In this document: one piece after another, positions 52,400-63,292 of the stretch
How positions within the stretch are numbered: the stretch's first letter is position 1
How the letters are laid out: the number at the start of each line of letters is the position of its first letter
Assembly: GCF_004364975.1 (NCBI RefSeq)
Contig: NZ_SOBW01000008.1
Location: 1,052,610-1,116,609 of the forward strand
Direction of reading: 5' to 3'
Length of the DNA: 64,000 nt
Origin: Gelidibacter sediminis
GTDB taxonomy: Bacteria > Bacteroidota > Bacteroidia > Flavobacteriales > Flavobacteriaceae
The notes under the pieces: model-generated
What the model saw: the letters and a program-made list of their open reading frames with translations, nothing else
Told to the model about the DNA's origin: nothing
The model's database searches: none
Translations under genes and position numbers: made by a program

Positions 52400-53380
52400 T
52401 TAACGAATTGGGCTCTTTGTACATTCACAATTGCTAATGCCTTGTAAGAAATCAATTCCTATAGTGATCATGTGTGTTCCTGAATTGTATCCAGAGAGAT
52501 CATTTATAGTAACTTGGTATGAATATGCGAAGTAAAAATTTGATTTCATAATTCCTGCCATTGGCCCAAGATTAAGTGGCTTAAACATTTGATCATTAAG
52601 AAAACGGTAAGATAGACCCGCCCAATAATAATCTTGAGAATCATTACTACCTATATATTTTCTGTATTTAAAGTTGATGTCCGTACTCGATCTTCTATCA
52701 CTACTGAACATTTGATAATAAACAGACGGTTCAAATTCAACACTTTTATCAGCCTTACTGCTAATAATTAAACCAGAATAGATTTGGTAATTTAGTAATA
52801 GACTTGGTTCTATACCTGTAAATTGATCAATATCCTTTTTTAAAATATTGTTGGCATTAAAACTCAAATAAAAGCCTTTATTTCTATATAAAACGCCAGC
52901 ATCAAAGTTGTTGTTATTTACAGACCTGTCATCAGTAACATAAGGATCAACTATTGGCGCATCATAATTGGTTGTAAAATTTTCAGTCTCTATCCTGAAG
53001 CTATTAAAGTTATATGAAACTCCAAAGGACAAGTACTGTTTAGAATAGTAGTCTAAGATTAAATGGTGTGCAAAAGAAAACTTAGCGCCCTTTTGTCTAG
53101 TATTTCCATTTTTATCATTATACAAAGAAACGCCTACGCCAGATCGGTCAGATATTCTGAAATCGCCGTATAACGATTGGTTGTCTGGTGCACCCTTGAT
53201 GCCAACCCATTGGGTCAAGCCATTTGCTCTAATTTTCAAATTATCACCAATACCTGCATAGGTTGGAGAAATTACGAAATCATTATCAGCCAGATACTGG
53301 GTAAATACAGGGAGATTTAACTCTTGACCAAACCCGTAAGATATCATCAAAAGGAATGTATATAGTATAATTTTTTTCAT
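52400..53380 (-). CDS. PorP/SprF family type IX secretion membrane protein
   Basis: I start at the ATG giving MKKIILYTFLLMISYGFGQ, a signal peptide; the longer frame adds 11 residues. The 326-residue barrel has the family opening LPVFTQYLADNDFVISPTYAGI, followed by RANGLTQWVGIKGAPDNQSL and GVGVSLYNDKNG. PorP/SprF proteins sit in the outer membrane and are needed to deliver or anchor particular type IX substrates, such as SprB. Here the gene starts 42 bases after the giant adhesin gene on the same strand, the arrangement of sprB and sprF in Flavobacterium johnsoniae. Confidence 0.92.
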   Translation of the reverse strand: MKKIILYTFLLMISYGFGQELNLPVFTQYLADNDFVISPTYAGIGDNLKIRANGLTQWVGIKGAPDNQSLYGDFRISDRSGVGVSLYNDKNGNTRQKGAKFSFAHHLILDYYSKQYLSFGVSYNFNSFRIETENFTTNYDAPIVDPYVTDDRSVNNNNFDAGVLYRNKGFYLSFNANNILKKDIDQFTGIEPSLLLNYQIYSGLIISSKADKSVEFEPSVYYQMFSSDRRSSTDINFKYRKYIGSNDSQDYYWAGLSYRFLNDQMFKPLNLGPMAGIMKSNFYFAYSYQVTINDLSGYNSGTHMITIGIDFLQGISNCECTKSPIR

Positions 53381-53422
53381 CTGATTAATTTTAATTTGAG
53401 ACCTCATCATCATTAATTACTA

Positions 53423-56400
53423 TTACCTGTATAATGTAAAGTGTCCTACAAAATCACGATCCTCTTTGCCGTCGTTTAATTTAACTACGTACCAATAATC
53501 TCCTGTAGGTAATTCCTTTCCTTTATATTTTCCATCCCAAGCTTGTCCTTGGCTGTAGGTCCCTACCTCTCTACCATAGCGATCAAATATTTTAAAAACC
53601 ATATTTGGATAGTTAGTAGCACAACCAGGAGCCCACTGGTCGAGGTAATTATCGCCATTAGGTGTAAAATAATTTGGAATACAGATATCTATATACTCAA
53701 AGAATCGGGTTGCTGATGCCACACAGCCACTACTATCCGTTACTTGAACAGTGTATTCTCCAGAGTTGCTAATCATATAAGTGGTGGCATTACCCATATC
53801 TACTCCGTTTAGTGTGAATTGATATTCACCTGTACCACCGGTGGCGGCTGCTTTAATCTCATTGAGACCACCATCTGTAATGACCAACATTAACGGTTCA
53901 ACTTGGTTGATATCAAATAGTGCTGTTCTCTTGATACATCCATTTGTATGTCTGACATCAATATAATGACCCACACCAGGAAGAACATTATTAAATGTAT
54001 TACTTGATTGGTATGCACCTCCATTTAAGGCGTAATCTAGTTCTGACGGATCTGTAATGCTGTCATCTACCTGAACTGTTACCACATTACCTGGGGTATT
54101 GTTCTCACATAAATACTCAATAACTACAGTTGGATTAATCAGCACTGATTCTGGAAATGTTATATTCCATTCTGACTCACAACCTTGACTATCTCGCACA
54201 AAAACACTGTGATCTCCGCCTCCTAAGCCAGTAAAATCGAATTGCGTTTGAGATGCAGCTCCAGTAATGTAAACGCCATCATAGTCGTCTAGGCTTACAC
54301 TGTACGGTGCAGTACCTCCAGTAATTGTAATGCTGAACTCACCATCACCATCGCCTTCACAAACTTCAGGATATATAGATCCAGGAACAATATTGACCAT
54401 AAGTGGTGCAGGTTCTTCCACCGTAACACTTAAAATAACGTAACAACCTAATTCATCCTGAACCAAAACATCATAAGCGCCTGGGGCTAAATTTTCGAAG
54501 ATATTCGAATCAAAAAATTGGTTCATTTGTGGCGATATGGCATATTTAATAACACCTGTTCCGCCTGTGGCATTAATTTGAACTGCGCCATTATTTCCTC
54601 CAAAACAACTCACATTGGTTACCGTAGCACTTACCTCTAATGGTGCAGATGGTTCTGAAATTGTAATAACCCCACTCGTGGTAGTACAGTCTTGACTATC
54701 TACCTTCACATAGTAATTGGCCGCATACAGTTGAGTGAATACACCAGGAGTATTTTGAACTGCCGCTGTCATTGGGTTCCCAGAAGCATCCAATAAGGTG
54801 TAGACATAATCTCCCAATCCACCTTGGGCTGTTGCTACAATAACACCTGTATTATCTCCAGCACAATTTATTACCGCATTGCTTAAACTTAACTCTAAAG
54901 TTAAATCAGGAACTGCCTCAATTGTAATGTCGTTAGTTACACTTGCAACGCAACCATTGGCATCTCTAACATAATATTTATACGTTCCGTCTGCTGGCAC
55001 TGAAAATGTAGTTGAAGTTGTGAACGTCCCCAATACTGTGGCAAAATCAGCTGTGGCGCTATAACTATAAATTCCTGTTCCACCAGAGGCACTTAAAGAA
55101 AGCGTAGCGTCAGAAAGACATGTTGCGGTTGTGCTTGCCACTAATTTTGAACTAATTGCAGTTGGAGCGGAGATAATAATATCCATTGAGGTTACACTAC
55201 AATTATATCCATCATTAACGGTAACATTATAAGTACCTGCTCCTAATCCGCCAAATATTGGTGAGCTTTGTGGGCCAGAACTGCTTGGCGTTGGCAAAAT
55301 CGTATTTAACGTATAGGTGTAATTATTCCCTTGTCCACCTGAAATATTACTCACTGTTATACTAGCGTTCTGATCTCCAAAACACGATAATGTTGCAGTA
55401 CTTGGTGTAAATGTTGCCGTGATTGGTGTTGGCTGGAGAAGTACTACAGACTCAGAAGCTATACAGCCACCAGCATCTCTCACATTAATGATATAATTGC
55501 CGGCTGACAACCCTGTGAAAGTACCATTTGATGAATAAGGTACGGTAGCCGCACCGGTCAATTCATATTCATAGGTACCCCAGCCTCCATTTGCAATAGC
55601 AGTAATTGTTCCTTGATTATTATCGCAAGTTACATTGGAAGTTTCGGTTGCAATAAGACTCAACGCCGCTGCAGGCGATGCAATAGTTACTACATTAGTA
55701 GTGGTAGCACAATAAGGACTTTCCGTTTCAGTAACTACTACTGTATAATTTCCTCCCGTTAAGCCAGAAATAACTTGCGGATTTATGCTGGTATTAGCAT
55801 TAGTTGGCGCAATTACTGTTGTGCCTACGCTATCTAAAACTTCGTAGGTGTAACTGCCACTATAACCAGTCACATCAATTTCAAGCTCACCAGTAGCACT
55901 TCCAAAACAAGTGACTGCAGTAGTCGCCGTTGCAACTACCTCAATCTCATTATATGGCGCTACTGTAAACACGTCGGTATTAATATAACAACCTGTGTCT
56001 ACATCCGTCACTTGAAAGTAATAATCGCCAGGAGCAGTAATGCTAAATGTATTTGAAGATTGTGGTGCACCATCAGGTAACATTTGGTAAGAAAAATTTC
56101 CTGAGCCACCGTTTACGTTAATTTCTACTGATCCTGAATTTGTACAATCTATAGGGGTAACTACAGCAACCTCAGCTGCAGTAAGATTTGGTAGCGGTGT
56201 AATGTCAACTGTATTAGTCGCTAAACATCCATTGTTGTCTTTGACATAGATAGTTATTGTTTGCGTACTCCCTGAATCAATGATTTCAAAAGTGTTGGTG
56301 CTAAAATAATTAGTGCCATCAATACTATAATAATACGGTGCCGTACCTCCTACTTCTGAAATAGTTAAAGTGGCAGTACTTGTTGAATTATCGGCAGCAC

Positions 56401-59400
56401 ATGCAAAATCAGTAGCTGTACCAGAAACATCCAATACCATAGGTTCATTAACATCAACCACTTCTGTTGCAACGCAAGCTCTGCCGGAAGTTACTTGAAC
56501 TGTATAGGATCCAGCAGGCAAATCAGTAAACACTTTTGATGCTTGCGATGCCCGTGTTACTGGTCCTGCAATAATTTCGTAAGCATAAATCGGATTGTCA
56601 TTACTCGTAGGAAGGTTAACAGTAAGCATACCATTTGCACCTCCATTACATGTAACATCAGTTACATCTGTAGCAAAACTAACAGGAGTGGCTGCGTTTA
56701 AGGTAAGGTCAATAGATGTAGTGCATGACGTTACTGAATCCGTTATGGTAATCGTATAGGTTCCTGATGGCACACCTGAAAACACATTATCAGTCAATAC
56801 TATTGAACCTGCGTTAGGGCTAATAGCGTAGGTGTAATTTCCAGAGCCACCTGTTCCCGTTACGGTAATGATCCCATCATCATTAGAACATGAAGGTAAT
56901 GCTGTGATTGCAGGTGTGAGACCTATAGGCGATTCAATAGTAACTGACACTATGTCTCCACAACCGTTGGCATCTTTTACCTCAATGGTGTAAGTTCCAG
57001 AACTTAAATTCGATAATTTAAATGGAGCAGTCTTTGTTTGAAAAGCACCAGAATTAATGCTGAAACTGTACGGTGCAATACCTGCTGTTGATAAAGAAAC
57101 ATCTATTTCAAAATTACCTTCAACTGCGGTACACTGATTATTAACTACAGCTGCTAAAACAGGTGATGGATCAGCCTGTAGATCGAGAGGTGCTGCAATA
57201 GTTTTTATACATCCATAGGCATCTTTTACATGCACGTAATACACGCCAGCATCCATGTTGAAAACATTTGCCGAAGACCACGCTGCGTCAGACGCCGCTG
57301 GTGCAGTGGCAGATGTTGAAATTTGATACATATAAGGTGCTGCTCCATCTCTTGCTGTAGCACTTATAACTCCGGAATTGGCGTTACAATTGGCGTTTTT
57401 ATCGATAGAGGCAGTGACACTTAATTCTATCGCAGATTCTGTGATGTTGAACGCCTCAGTCATGACTCCACAACCGGCATTTGAACCAGATGTTTCACGT
57501 ACCAAAACATAGTAATTTCCAAATGGTAACGGACCAAGATTTGATATTGATAAAGTGCCGCTTGCCGGAACCGTATCTGTTCCACTAACACCCGTTGTCG
57601 TAAATGAAAGTGAATTATAGATTTCATAACTAACATCTATTCCTGTACCTGCTGCATTATTTATAGTAAAAGACACACTTCCATCTGCACTACCTGTACA
57701 GGTGATATTATTGGCAATCAATGCTGAAGTTGTGAGACTTGAATTGCTCGGAATAGGCTCAGTAGCCTGTTCATAATAACTACAGCCCGTAGAATCATCG
57801 AAAACAATAAAAGTGTAGGTCACTCCCGGTACTAGATTTGAAAATGTTGCAGACTTACTTCCTGGCGCATCTTCTGAGATCCATGATCCCGATGGATTTG
57901 GATAGACAGATCCTGGACCTTGATAGATACTGAAAAAGAATGGACCTGCACCTGCTAAGTTTGTTTCAATACTTACGACCGCTTCACCACCTGAGCTACA
58001 ATCTAGTGTAGATTGGATTACAATATCCAAATCATCAGGTGGAGAGGCCACTAAAACATCCTGTTCTAATATAGAACATCCATTTGCATCTACTACGTTT
58101 ATCTGATACAATCCAAAATCTACGACATCAAAAGTATAGGAAGTTGAACCATCTGCATTTAATTCAGACTCATCATAGCCATTGGTACCAGTTACAAAAT
58201 AATTATATGGTGGTGTTCCGCCGCTAACACTATCAATAATTACCGCCCCCATAGAAACACCTCCGCTAGACGTGTCGCAAGTAATAGGTTCAGCATGATA
58301 GTTTACCACAATGGCATCCGGCTGTGTTATGATAACAGATTCAGTTGCTGTACATGATTTAGCATCAGTAACGGTAACAGTATACGTACCTGCTGGCAAT
58401 CCTGAAGTTTGCGTACCATAATTAACACCTGTAGTATCATTATTAATATTGATCACAAAAGGCGGTGTTCCCATGGAAGGATTTAGGGTTACATTAATGG
58501 CGCCGTTAGTATCTCCATGACAGGCGTTGGATTGTGATTGTGCAACTAAGCTAAACGCAGGTGGTGTTATAACCTCAACTGTTGTTACTCCAGATTGGGC
58601 AGTACAGCCTTGTGCATCCGTAATTTGAAATTGATAGGTGCCAGCAGTTCCAGTAGTATACACAAACGGAGATCCCGTTGCTCCAACATTGGTATAGGCT
58701 CCACCATTTATAGAGACTGCATAGGTATACGGTGCATAACCCCCTGAAATTGTTCCTGTAATCTCAGCATCTGGTGTTGCAGTACAATCCATGTTTTTTG
58801 TTAACACAGTATTTAGTGTTATTTGATTGGCAATTGTTTCTGAAGCCAAAGTCAACTCACAACCATTTGCGTCTCTAACCTTAATTTCATAAGATCCTGG
58901 AACGAGATTATGAAATGTATTGTCCGACTGAAATGCACCATTGTTAATGCTATATTCAAATGGTGCTTGACCAGTGGTGACTGATACTTCAAGGCTCGCG
59001 GCGTTTACACCATCATAACAATAATCTGATGCCGTACTAATGCTTGCCGCAAGTGCTTCTAATGGTGTTAATTCAAATGTATCTGTTATCACACAGCCTT
59101 TTGCATCAGTAACACTTGCGGTATATGTGCCCAACTGTGATAAATTTGAAAATGTAGGGTTAGATTGAGAAGGTACACTATTCCCATCTGGCAGGGTTAA
59201 GCTATAGGTGTTTCCACCCCAACCTCCTGTTGCATTAAGTACCACGCTACCATTTTGTGAACATGTCATTTGATTTACAGTCATGGTCATTGCCAATGTT
59301 GCTGTAGGAGCATCAATTTGTACAGATGCGGGAGCATTACAACCATTTGTACCGTCAGTAACTACAATAGTGTAGGTTCCTGCCCCTAACCCATTTAGCA

Positions 59401-62400
59401 CTACTGGAGACGTACCAATAGTAGAAACCCCACCATTAACAGTATAACTGAAAGTATCAGGTCCTGATACTGTAAATTGAGCAGAGCCATCTGAGGCGCC
59501 AAAACATGTAACATCTTTAATAGGCTGTGCGACTACACTAATACCCGGTAATGCTGCAATGGCATAAGATTCACTATAAGTACAATCCTGCGCATCCTTT
59601 ACTTGAAACGTATAAGTTCCTGGTGCTAATCCTGCAAAACTTGGATCACTTTGATATGCTGTTGCCGAGGCTGCTGGAGCTATGATTTGATACTCTAAGC
59701 TTCCAGAACCACCAGTAGTATTGGTTATGGTTACCGTAGCCGTATTTGAAGAACACGTAACCTCTGTACTACTAAATTCTAAATTTGTTGGTGGATTTAA
59801 TGGGCCAATGGTAACCTCATTTGTCGCAAATGTACAGCCGCTAGCATCCTTGATCGTAACTGTATAGCTGCCATGGGTCAAGTTTGAAAACGTTTGCGAG
59901 GTTTGAAATGTTATGCCGTCTATACTATAGGTATAAGGCGCTATGCCTCCTGAAACTCCAGATACTGTAATTGTACCATTGCTGCTACAAGTGTATGGCG
60001 TGGTCAGTGTTGCGACACCTTGAATAGCTTCACTAGATAGAATAGTAACCGTTTGCGGTGCGGACTCACACACAGCAGCTCCTGAAGTGTATTGTACAAC
60101 CACATCATAGTTACCTGCTACAAGTCCTGAAAACACTGAAGAATTGACAAACGTTTGTCCACCGTCAATACTAAATTTTACAGTATTTCCATTAGCATTG
60201 CTAACATTAATAGTAATGGTACCAGAATCAGTAGCATCAAAACATGTAATATCAGTTTTAGCAACGGTAAATTCTGGCGCTGAAGTAGCGTCCACCGTTA
60301 CTGATACCTCTGTAGTACAATGATTGGTATCTACTACTGTTATGTTATACACACCGCCTGATGAGATTACGATTTCCGGGGTGTCTTGAAAATCGGTGGT
60401 GCTATTAACATAATATAAATAGGGAGGCGTCCCACCAATTGGATATACTGTAATCTCACCGTCACTACAACTTAAAGGTTTTGTAATAGCTGCTGTAGCA
60501 GTTAATAACTCAGGATTAACAATTGTTAGTTCTTCTGAAAAGGTACAACCGTCGTCGGTCTCAACCATAGCTGTGTAAGTGCCAGGATTTAAATTTGAAA
60601 ATTGGTAATCGCTCGCCCTAATTGGACCTACACTATTTACTAGAGTTCCTGATTCATAAATGCTATAATAATACTGAGGTAAGGCATTATTGACTGCTAT
60701 ACGTATGCTTCCTTTATCATCATGACATGCAGGTTGGGTTACACTTGTTGTCATTGTGACATCACGTTCTCTTACATATACACTAGGTGTTTCAAAAATA
60801 CAAGGATTGGTATCAACACCTGTTTGCTTCATATAAATCACATAGTAGCCAGGAGTGCTGATAGAGAATGTATTATTGGCTTGAAAGTTAGTGCCATCAA
60901 TACTATACTCATATCCATTTGGAACTCCACCTACAGTAATGCTACCTGGCGTAGTACAAATAATGTCTTTTGCTGTGGCTGTTGGATTCAGTAAATTTTG
61001 ATATACATTAAAATAGAAAATGCTAAAACAGCCACCAGGATAGTTTATCACTATCCTAAATTGTCCAGAAGTGTTCGCTGTATAATTTGGTCCCGTGCCC
61101 ACCTGATTCCACGTACAACCAGCATCTTCATTTGCACAATCTTGGTTAACCACTGCAGCACAGCTCGTTTCATCTAATTTTTCCCATATAATGGAAGCAG
61201 CATCACTAATACCTGTAAGAATATCACGTGTGTCATTAGCCCCGCATAAAAATATATTTGGTAATGGTTTTCCATCATTTGGACAGGTAACAACCTCATC
61301 TGCATACGGAATTATAGGGTTTTCTTGAGTTGTTCCGTACAACACTACATCAATAATTTCATCAATAGAGATACACGTAGCAGAAGCCGTGTTTGTTACA
61401 TAATAGGTGCCTACCTCAGTTGCTGTGTATGTTTGACCCGTACCAATAACTGGAGTACCACTGGCACTAGTAGACCATGAATAACTATCATATCCATCAG
61501 CAGCTGTCAATAATACGCTCGCACCACACAACACTTCAGTTCTCTGAAAGTTACAATTTGAAATATCCACAAGAAAGTTTGTAGGTTGTGGTAAACCAAA
61601 ACATTCAGTAGTAGCATAACTTCCTTGCTCCTCAATTACAATATTGCTTAAAACACCTGTATAAGCTGCAAATGCTTGGTTTAAAATTTCATTTGAACAC
61701 GCCTGTCTTAAATCGAAGCAATTTGGGACGATCTGTACCGCTAGGCGAATGACATATTTAGGATCGCCCATTTCTACTGAGGTATTGGGAACTGAGAACA
61801 CCAGAGTTCGTGTTACCGGGTCATATGATTGAAGGGTTGCACCTCCTGAGTTACTTAAATCTATATCAGTAGCTGGGTTAAAAATGATATTGTCAGGAAG
61901 AATATCTGTAATGGTGAATTCTTTTACATCATCATTACCATTACTTTGGTAACTTATTTCGTAAAACAATTTCTGCCCTAATACAACATCTTCCCCATTT
62001 ATTTCACGTCCATTTTCGTCTACGACAATCTTAAGCAAGTCTATGTTAGGAGAAATAACATCTACGGCAAATGCTGAGAAAAACGTAAAAATCGGATCAG
62101 CCTGACCTCGGGCTACTTGCAACGCAAAACTGGCAGATGTGTCATCATTGCGTATGTATTCTGGTTCTGAATTTAATATTTCTAGCGCACCCGTATCATA
62201 TCCTAAGGTATTACTGCTAAATGGATTTCTAGGTGTTGACACACCATTCCTGTTTTCAATAACAGAGCCAAAAAACTTGTTAGCAGGACGTAACGGGGTC
62301 ACAACCTGCTTTCCGTTTATTTCTAATTTTGTAGCTCTTTTTGTTCTATCACCATCTAGGGCAGCATAGGCAAATTGTAAATCGATATGCCCTGCTGGTG

Positions 62401-63136
62401 GCGTTCTGAATCCTGAAACCGGAATGACTTCCTGATGGCCATTAAAAATATGGCTGAATCCATCAAAGGTGGTAAATGATTTGGTGTGAAGATTTGGGTC
62501 TTCGTAAATTATAAAAAGTGTCCATCCGGCACTTAATCCCGTAGAGTAGTTTGACCCTGTACTAGAAACGACATTTGCTACTGTATATGTGCCTTCAATA
62601 TCTGTCAATCCTGATAATAGACTTGTTACATCTGCATAACTGGCATAAGGCGTATTTCCAGGCTCATTGGCTTCTGAGACTATCGGATTGACCACAGCAT
62701 CATAAATAAGCTCGCCTTGGATATCTGTATAAGTTGAACTTCCAGGAATTTTAAATTTCACTTTATCAATAGCTGATCGATTCCCGCTTTGCAATGTAGC
62801 CCCCCAATATAAGCCAGCATATGCTACTCTATAACAAGTGGTGGCACTCCCATCTCTTTGTGGCGGCACCTGAATGTCAGCACTACTCGAGCTAAATGTA
62901 GACCCATCACTATCAATATCTATATACTGCATAGATATATCCTGATTATCTTGGTTACTAAGGTTAAAAGACTGATTGTCTTTACCCAGTATACTATTTC
63001 CTACTACCAACATACTCCCTCTTACCTCAATATTCTTTCTTACTGTAAAAGGTTTATAGGTTTGAGAAATGGCTGTATTGCACACTGCTAGAAACAAAAA
63101 TGCAATAAGTAGGCGAACTAATGTAGGCTTTATCAT
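53423..63136 (-). CDS. Giant SprB-like adhesin, type IX secreted (type B sorting domain)
   Basis: I start at the ATG giving MIKPTLVRLLIAFLFLAVCN..., a signal peptide, 11 codons after the frame opens; the product is 3,237 residues. The first 380 residues form a beta-rich region I do not recognise, then a DUF11-like domain (LKIVVDENGREINGEDVV, DILPDNIIFNPATD). About 28 SprB-type repeats follow, each roughly 70-100 residues and ending in D..GC with paired Cys. The last 85 residues (CIPNYFTPNGDNYLDQW, VFKIFDRYGREV, DFVGHFTLYR) are the gliding-motility-associated C-terminal domain that type IX secretion uses as a type B signal. It should be exported to the surface and may be a moving adhesin as SprB is. 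Confidence 0.93.
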   Translation of the reverse strand: MIKPTLVRLLIAFLFLAVCNTAISQTYKPFTVRKNIEVRGSMLVVGNSILGKDNQSFNLSNQDNQDISMQYIDIDSDGSTFSSSSADIQVPPQRDGSATTCYRVAYAGLYWGATLQSGNRSAIDKVKFKIPGSSTYTDIQGELIYDAVVNPIVSEANEPGNTPYASYADVTSLLSGLTDIEGTYTVANVVSSTGSNYSTGLSAGWTLFIIYEDPNLHTKSFTTFDGFSHIFNGHQEVIPVSGFRTPPAGHIDLQFAYAALDGDRTKRATKLEINGKQVVTPLRPANKFFGSVIENRNGVSTPRNPFSSNTLGYDTGALEILNSEPEYIRNDDTSASFALQVARGQADPIFTFFSAFAVDVISPNIDLLKIVVDENGREINGEDVVLGQKLFYEISYQSNGNDDVKEFTITDILPDNIIFNPATDIDLSNSGGATLQSYDPVTRTLVFSVPNTSVEMGDPKYVIRLAVQIVPNCFDLRQACSNEILNQAFAAYTGVLSNIVIEEQGSYATTECFGLPQPTNFLVDISNCNFQRTEVLCGASVLLTAADGYDSYSWSTSASGTPVIGTGQTYTATEVGTYYVTNTASATCISIDEIIDVVLYGTTQENPIIPYADEVVTCPNDGKPLPNIFLCGANDTRDILTGISDAASIIWEKLDETSCAAVVNQDCANEDAGCTWNQVGTGPNYTANTSGQFRIVINYPGGCFSIFYFNVYQNLLNPTATAKDIICTTPGSITVGGVPNGYEYSIDGTNFQANNTFSISTPGYYVIYMKQTGVDTNPCIFETPSVYVRERDVTMTTSVTQPACHDDKGSIRIAVNNALPQYYYSIYESGTLVNSVGPIRASDYQFSNLNPGTYTAMVETDDGCTFSEELTIVNPELLTATAAITKPLSCSDGEITVYPIGGTPPYLYYVNSTTDFQDTPEIVISSGGVYNITVVDTNHCTTEVSVTVDATSAPEFTVAKTDITCFDATDSGTITINVSNANGNTVKFSIDGGQTFVNSSVFSGLVAGNYDVVVQYTSGAAVCESAPQTVTILSSEAIQGVATLTTPYTCSSNGTITVSGVSGGIAPYTYSIDGITFQTSQTFSNLTHGSYTVTIKDASGCTFATNEVTIGPLNPPTNLEFSSTEVTCSSNTATVTITNTTGGSGSLEYQIIAPAASATAYQSDPSFAGLAPGTYTFQVKDAQDCTYSESYAIAALPGISVVAQPIKDVTCFGASDGSAQFTVSGPDTFSYTVNGGVSTIGTSPVVLNGLGAGTYTIVVTDGTNGCNAPASVQIDAPTATLAMTMTVNQMTCSQNGSVVLNATGGWGGNTYSLTLPDGNSVPSQSNPTFSNLSQLGTYTASVTDAKGCVITDTFELTPLEALAASISTASDYCYDGVNAASLEVSVTTGQAPFEYSINNGAFQSDNTFHNLVPGSYEIKVRDANGCELTLASETIANQITLNTVLTKNMDCTATPDAEITGTISGGYAPYTYAVSINGGAYTNVGATGSPFVYTTGTAGTYQFQITDAQGCTAQSGVTTVEVITPPAFSLVAQSQSNACHGDTNGAINVTLNPSMGTPPFVININNDTTGVNYGTQTSGLPAGTYTVTVTDAKSCTATESVIITQPDAIVVNYHAEPITCDTSSGGVSMGAVIIDSVSGGTPPYNYFVTGTNGYDESELNADGSTSYTFDVVDFGLYQINVVDANGCSILEQDVLVASPPDDLDIVIQSTLDCSSGGEAVVSIETNLAGAGPFFFSIYQGPGSVYPNPSGSWISEDAPGSKSATFSNLVPGVTYTFIVFDDSTGCSYYEQATEPIPSNSSLTTSALIANNITCTGSADGSVSFTINNAAGTGIDVSYEIYNSLSFTTTGVSGTDTVPASGTLSISNLGPLPFGNYYVLVRETSGSNAGCGVMTEAFNITESAIELSVTASIDKNANCNANSGVISATARDGAAPYMYQISTSATAPAASDAAWSSANVFNMDAGVYYVHVKDAYGCIKTIAAPLDLQADPSPVLAAVVNNQCTAVEGNFEIDVSLSTAGIAPYSFSINSGAFQTKTAPFKLSNLSSGTYTIEVKDANGCGDIVSVTIESPIGLTPAITALPSCSNDDGIITVTGTGGSGNYTYAISPNAGSIVLTDNVFSGVPSGTYTITITDSVTSCTTSIDLTLNAATPVSFATDVTDVTCNGGANGMLTVNLPTSNDNPIYAYEIIAGPVTRASQASKVFTDLPAGSYTVQVTSGRACVATEVVDVNEPMVLDVSGTATDFACAADNSTSTATLTISEVGGTAPYYYSIDGTNYFSTNTFEIIDSGSTQTITIYVKDNNGCLATNTVDITPLPNLTAAEVAVVTPIDCTNSGSVEINVNGGSGNFSYQMLPDGAPQSSNTFSITAPGDYYFQVTDVDTGCYINTDVFTVAPYNEIEVVATATTAVTCFGSATGELEIDVTGYSGSYTYEVLDSVGTTVIAPTNANTSINPQVISGLTGGNYTVVVTETESPYCATTTNVVTIASPAAALSLIATETSNVTCDNNQGTITAIANGGWGTYEYELTGAATVPYSSNGTFTGLSAGNYIINVRDAGGCIASESVVLLQPTPITATFTPSTATLSCFGDQNASITVSNISGGQGNNYTYTLNTILPTPSSSGPQSSPIFGGLGAGTYNVTVNDGYNCSVTSMDIIISAPTAISSKLVASTTATCLSDATLSLSASGGTGIYSYSATADFATVLGTFTTSTTFSVPADGTYKYYVRDANGCVASVTNDITIEAVPDLTLELSLSNAVINCAGDNTGVIVATAQGGLGDYVYTLLDASGNPMTAAVQNTPGVFTQLYAANYYVKVDSQDCTTTSGVITISEPSAPLEVSATVTNVSCFGGNNGAVQINATGGTGVIKYAISPQMNQFFDSNIFENLAPGAYDVLVQDELGCYVILSVTVEEPAPLMVNIVPGSIYPEVCEGDGDGEFSITITGGTAPYSVSLDDYDGVYITGAASQTQFDFTGLGGGDHSVFVRDSQGCESEWNITFPESVLINPTVVIEYLCENNTPGNVVTVQVDDSITDPSELDYALNGGAYQSSNTFNNVLPGVGHYIDVRHTNGCIKRTALFDINQVEPLMLVITDGGLNEIKAAATGGTGEYQFTLNGVDMGNATTYMISNSGEYTVQVTDSSGCVASATRFFEYIDICIPNYFTPNGDNYLDQWAPGCATNYPNMVFKIFDRYGREVGTYSQGQAWDGKYKGKELPTGDYWYVVKLNDGKEDRDFVGHFTLYR
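53700..60995 (-). repeat. SprB-type protein repeats inside the giant adhesin
   Basis: The block codes for about 28 repeats recognised by a closing D..GC or similar (TDDGC, KDASGC, RDANGC, TDSSGC) and by GG..PY.YSI and F..L..G.Y.V strand patterns. DNA copies differ a lot, so they are old or are under selection to diverge. I counted the closing motifs by eye; the true number may be one or two different. Confidence 0.85.
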
Positions 63137-63292
63137 GTTATGGTAGATTAATAATTCCGGAATCTCCAAGGGGCATTGATGAAACTGGATTGGGGTTTTT
63201 ATTTATATAGTTCTATTTATTTTGATATATACTTGTGAAATTATTTCTACATGGGGCGATGTCAGAAAAAACTCACGTACTATTCATTAAAT

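Noticed and set aside
60722-60994. 90-residue plus-strand frame inside the adhesin gene
   Set aside because: It lies opposite a strongly supported coding frame, has Cys/Ser-rich composition typical of shadow frames and no start context.
53423-63136. Assembly artefact causing the long repetitive gene
   Set aside because: Repeats are diverged in DNA sequence, the frame is intact over 9.7 kb, and signal peptide and sorting domain are at the correct ends.
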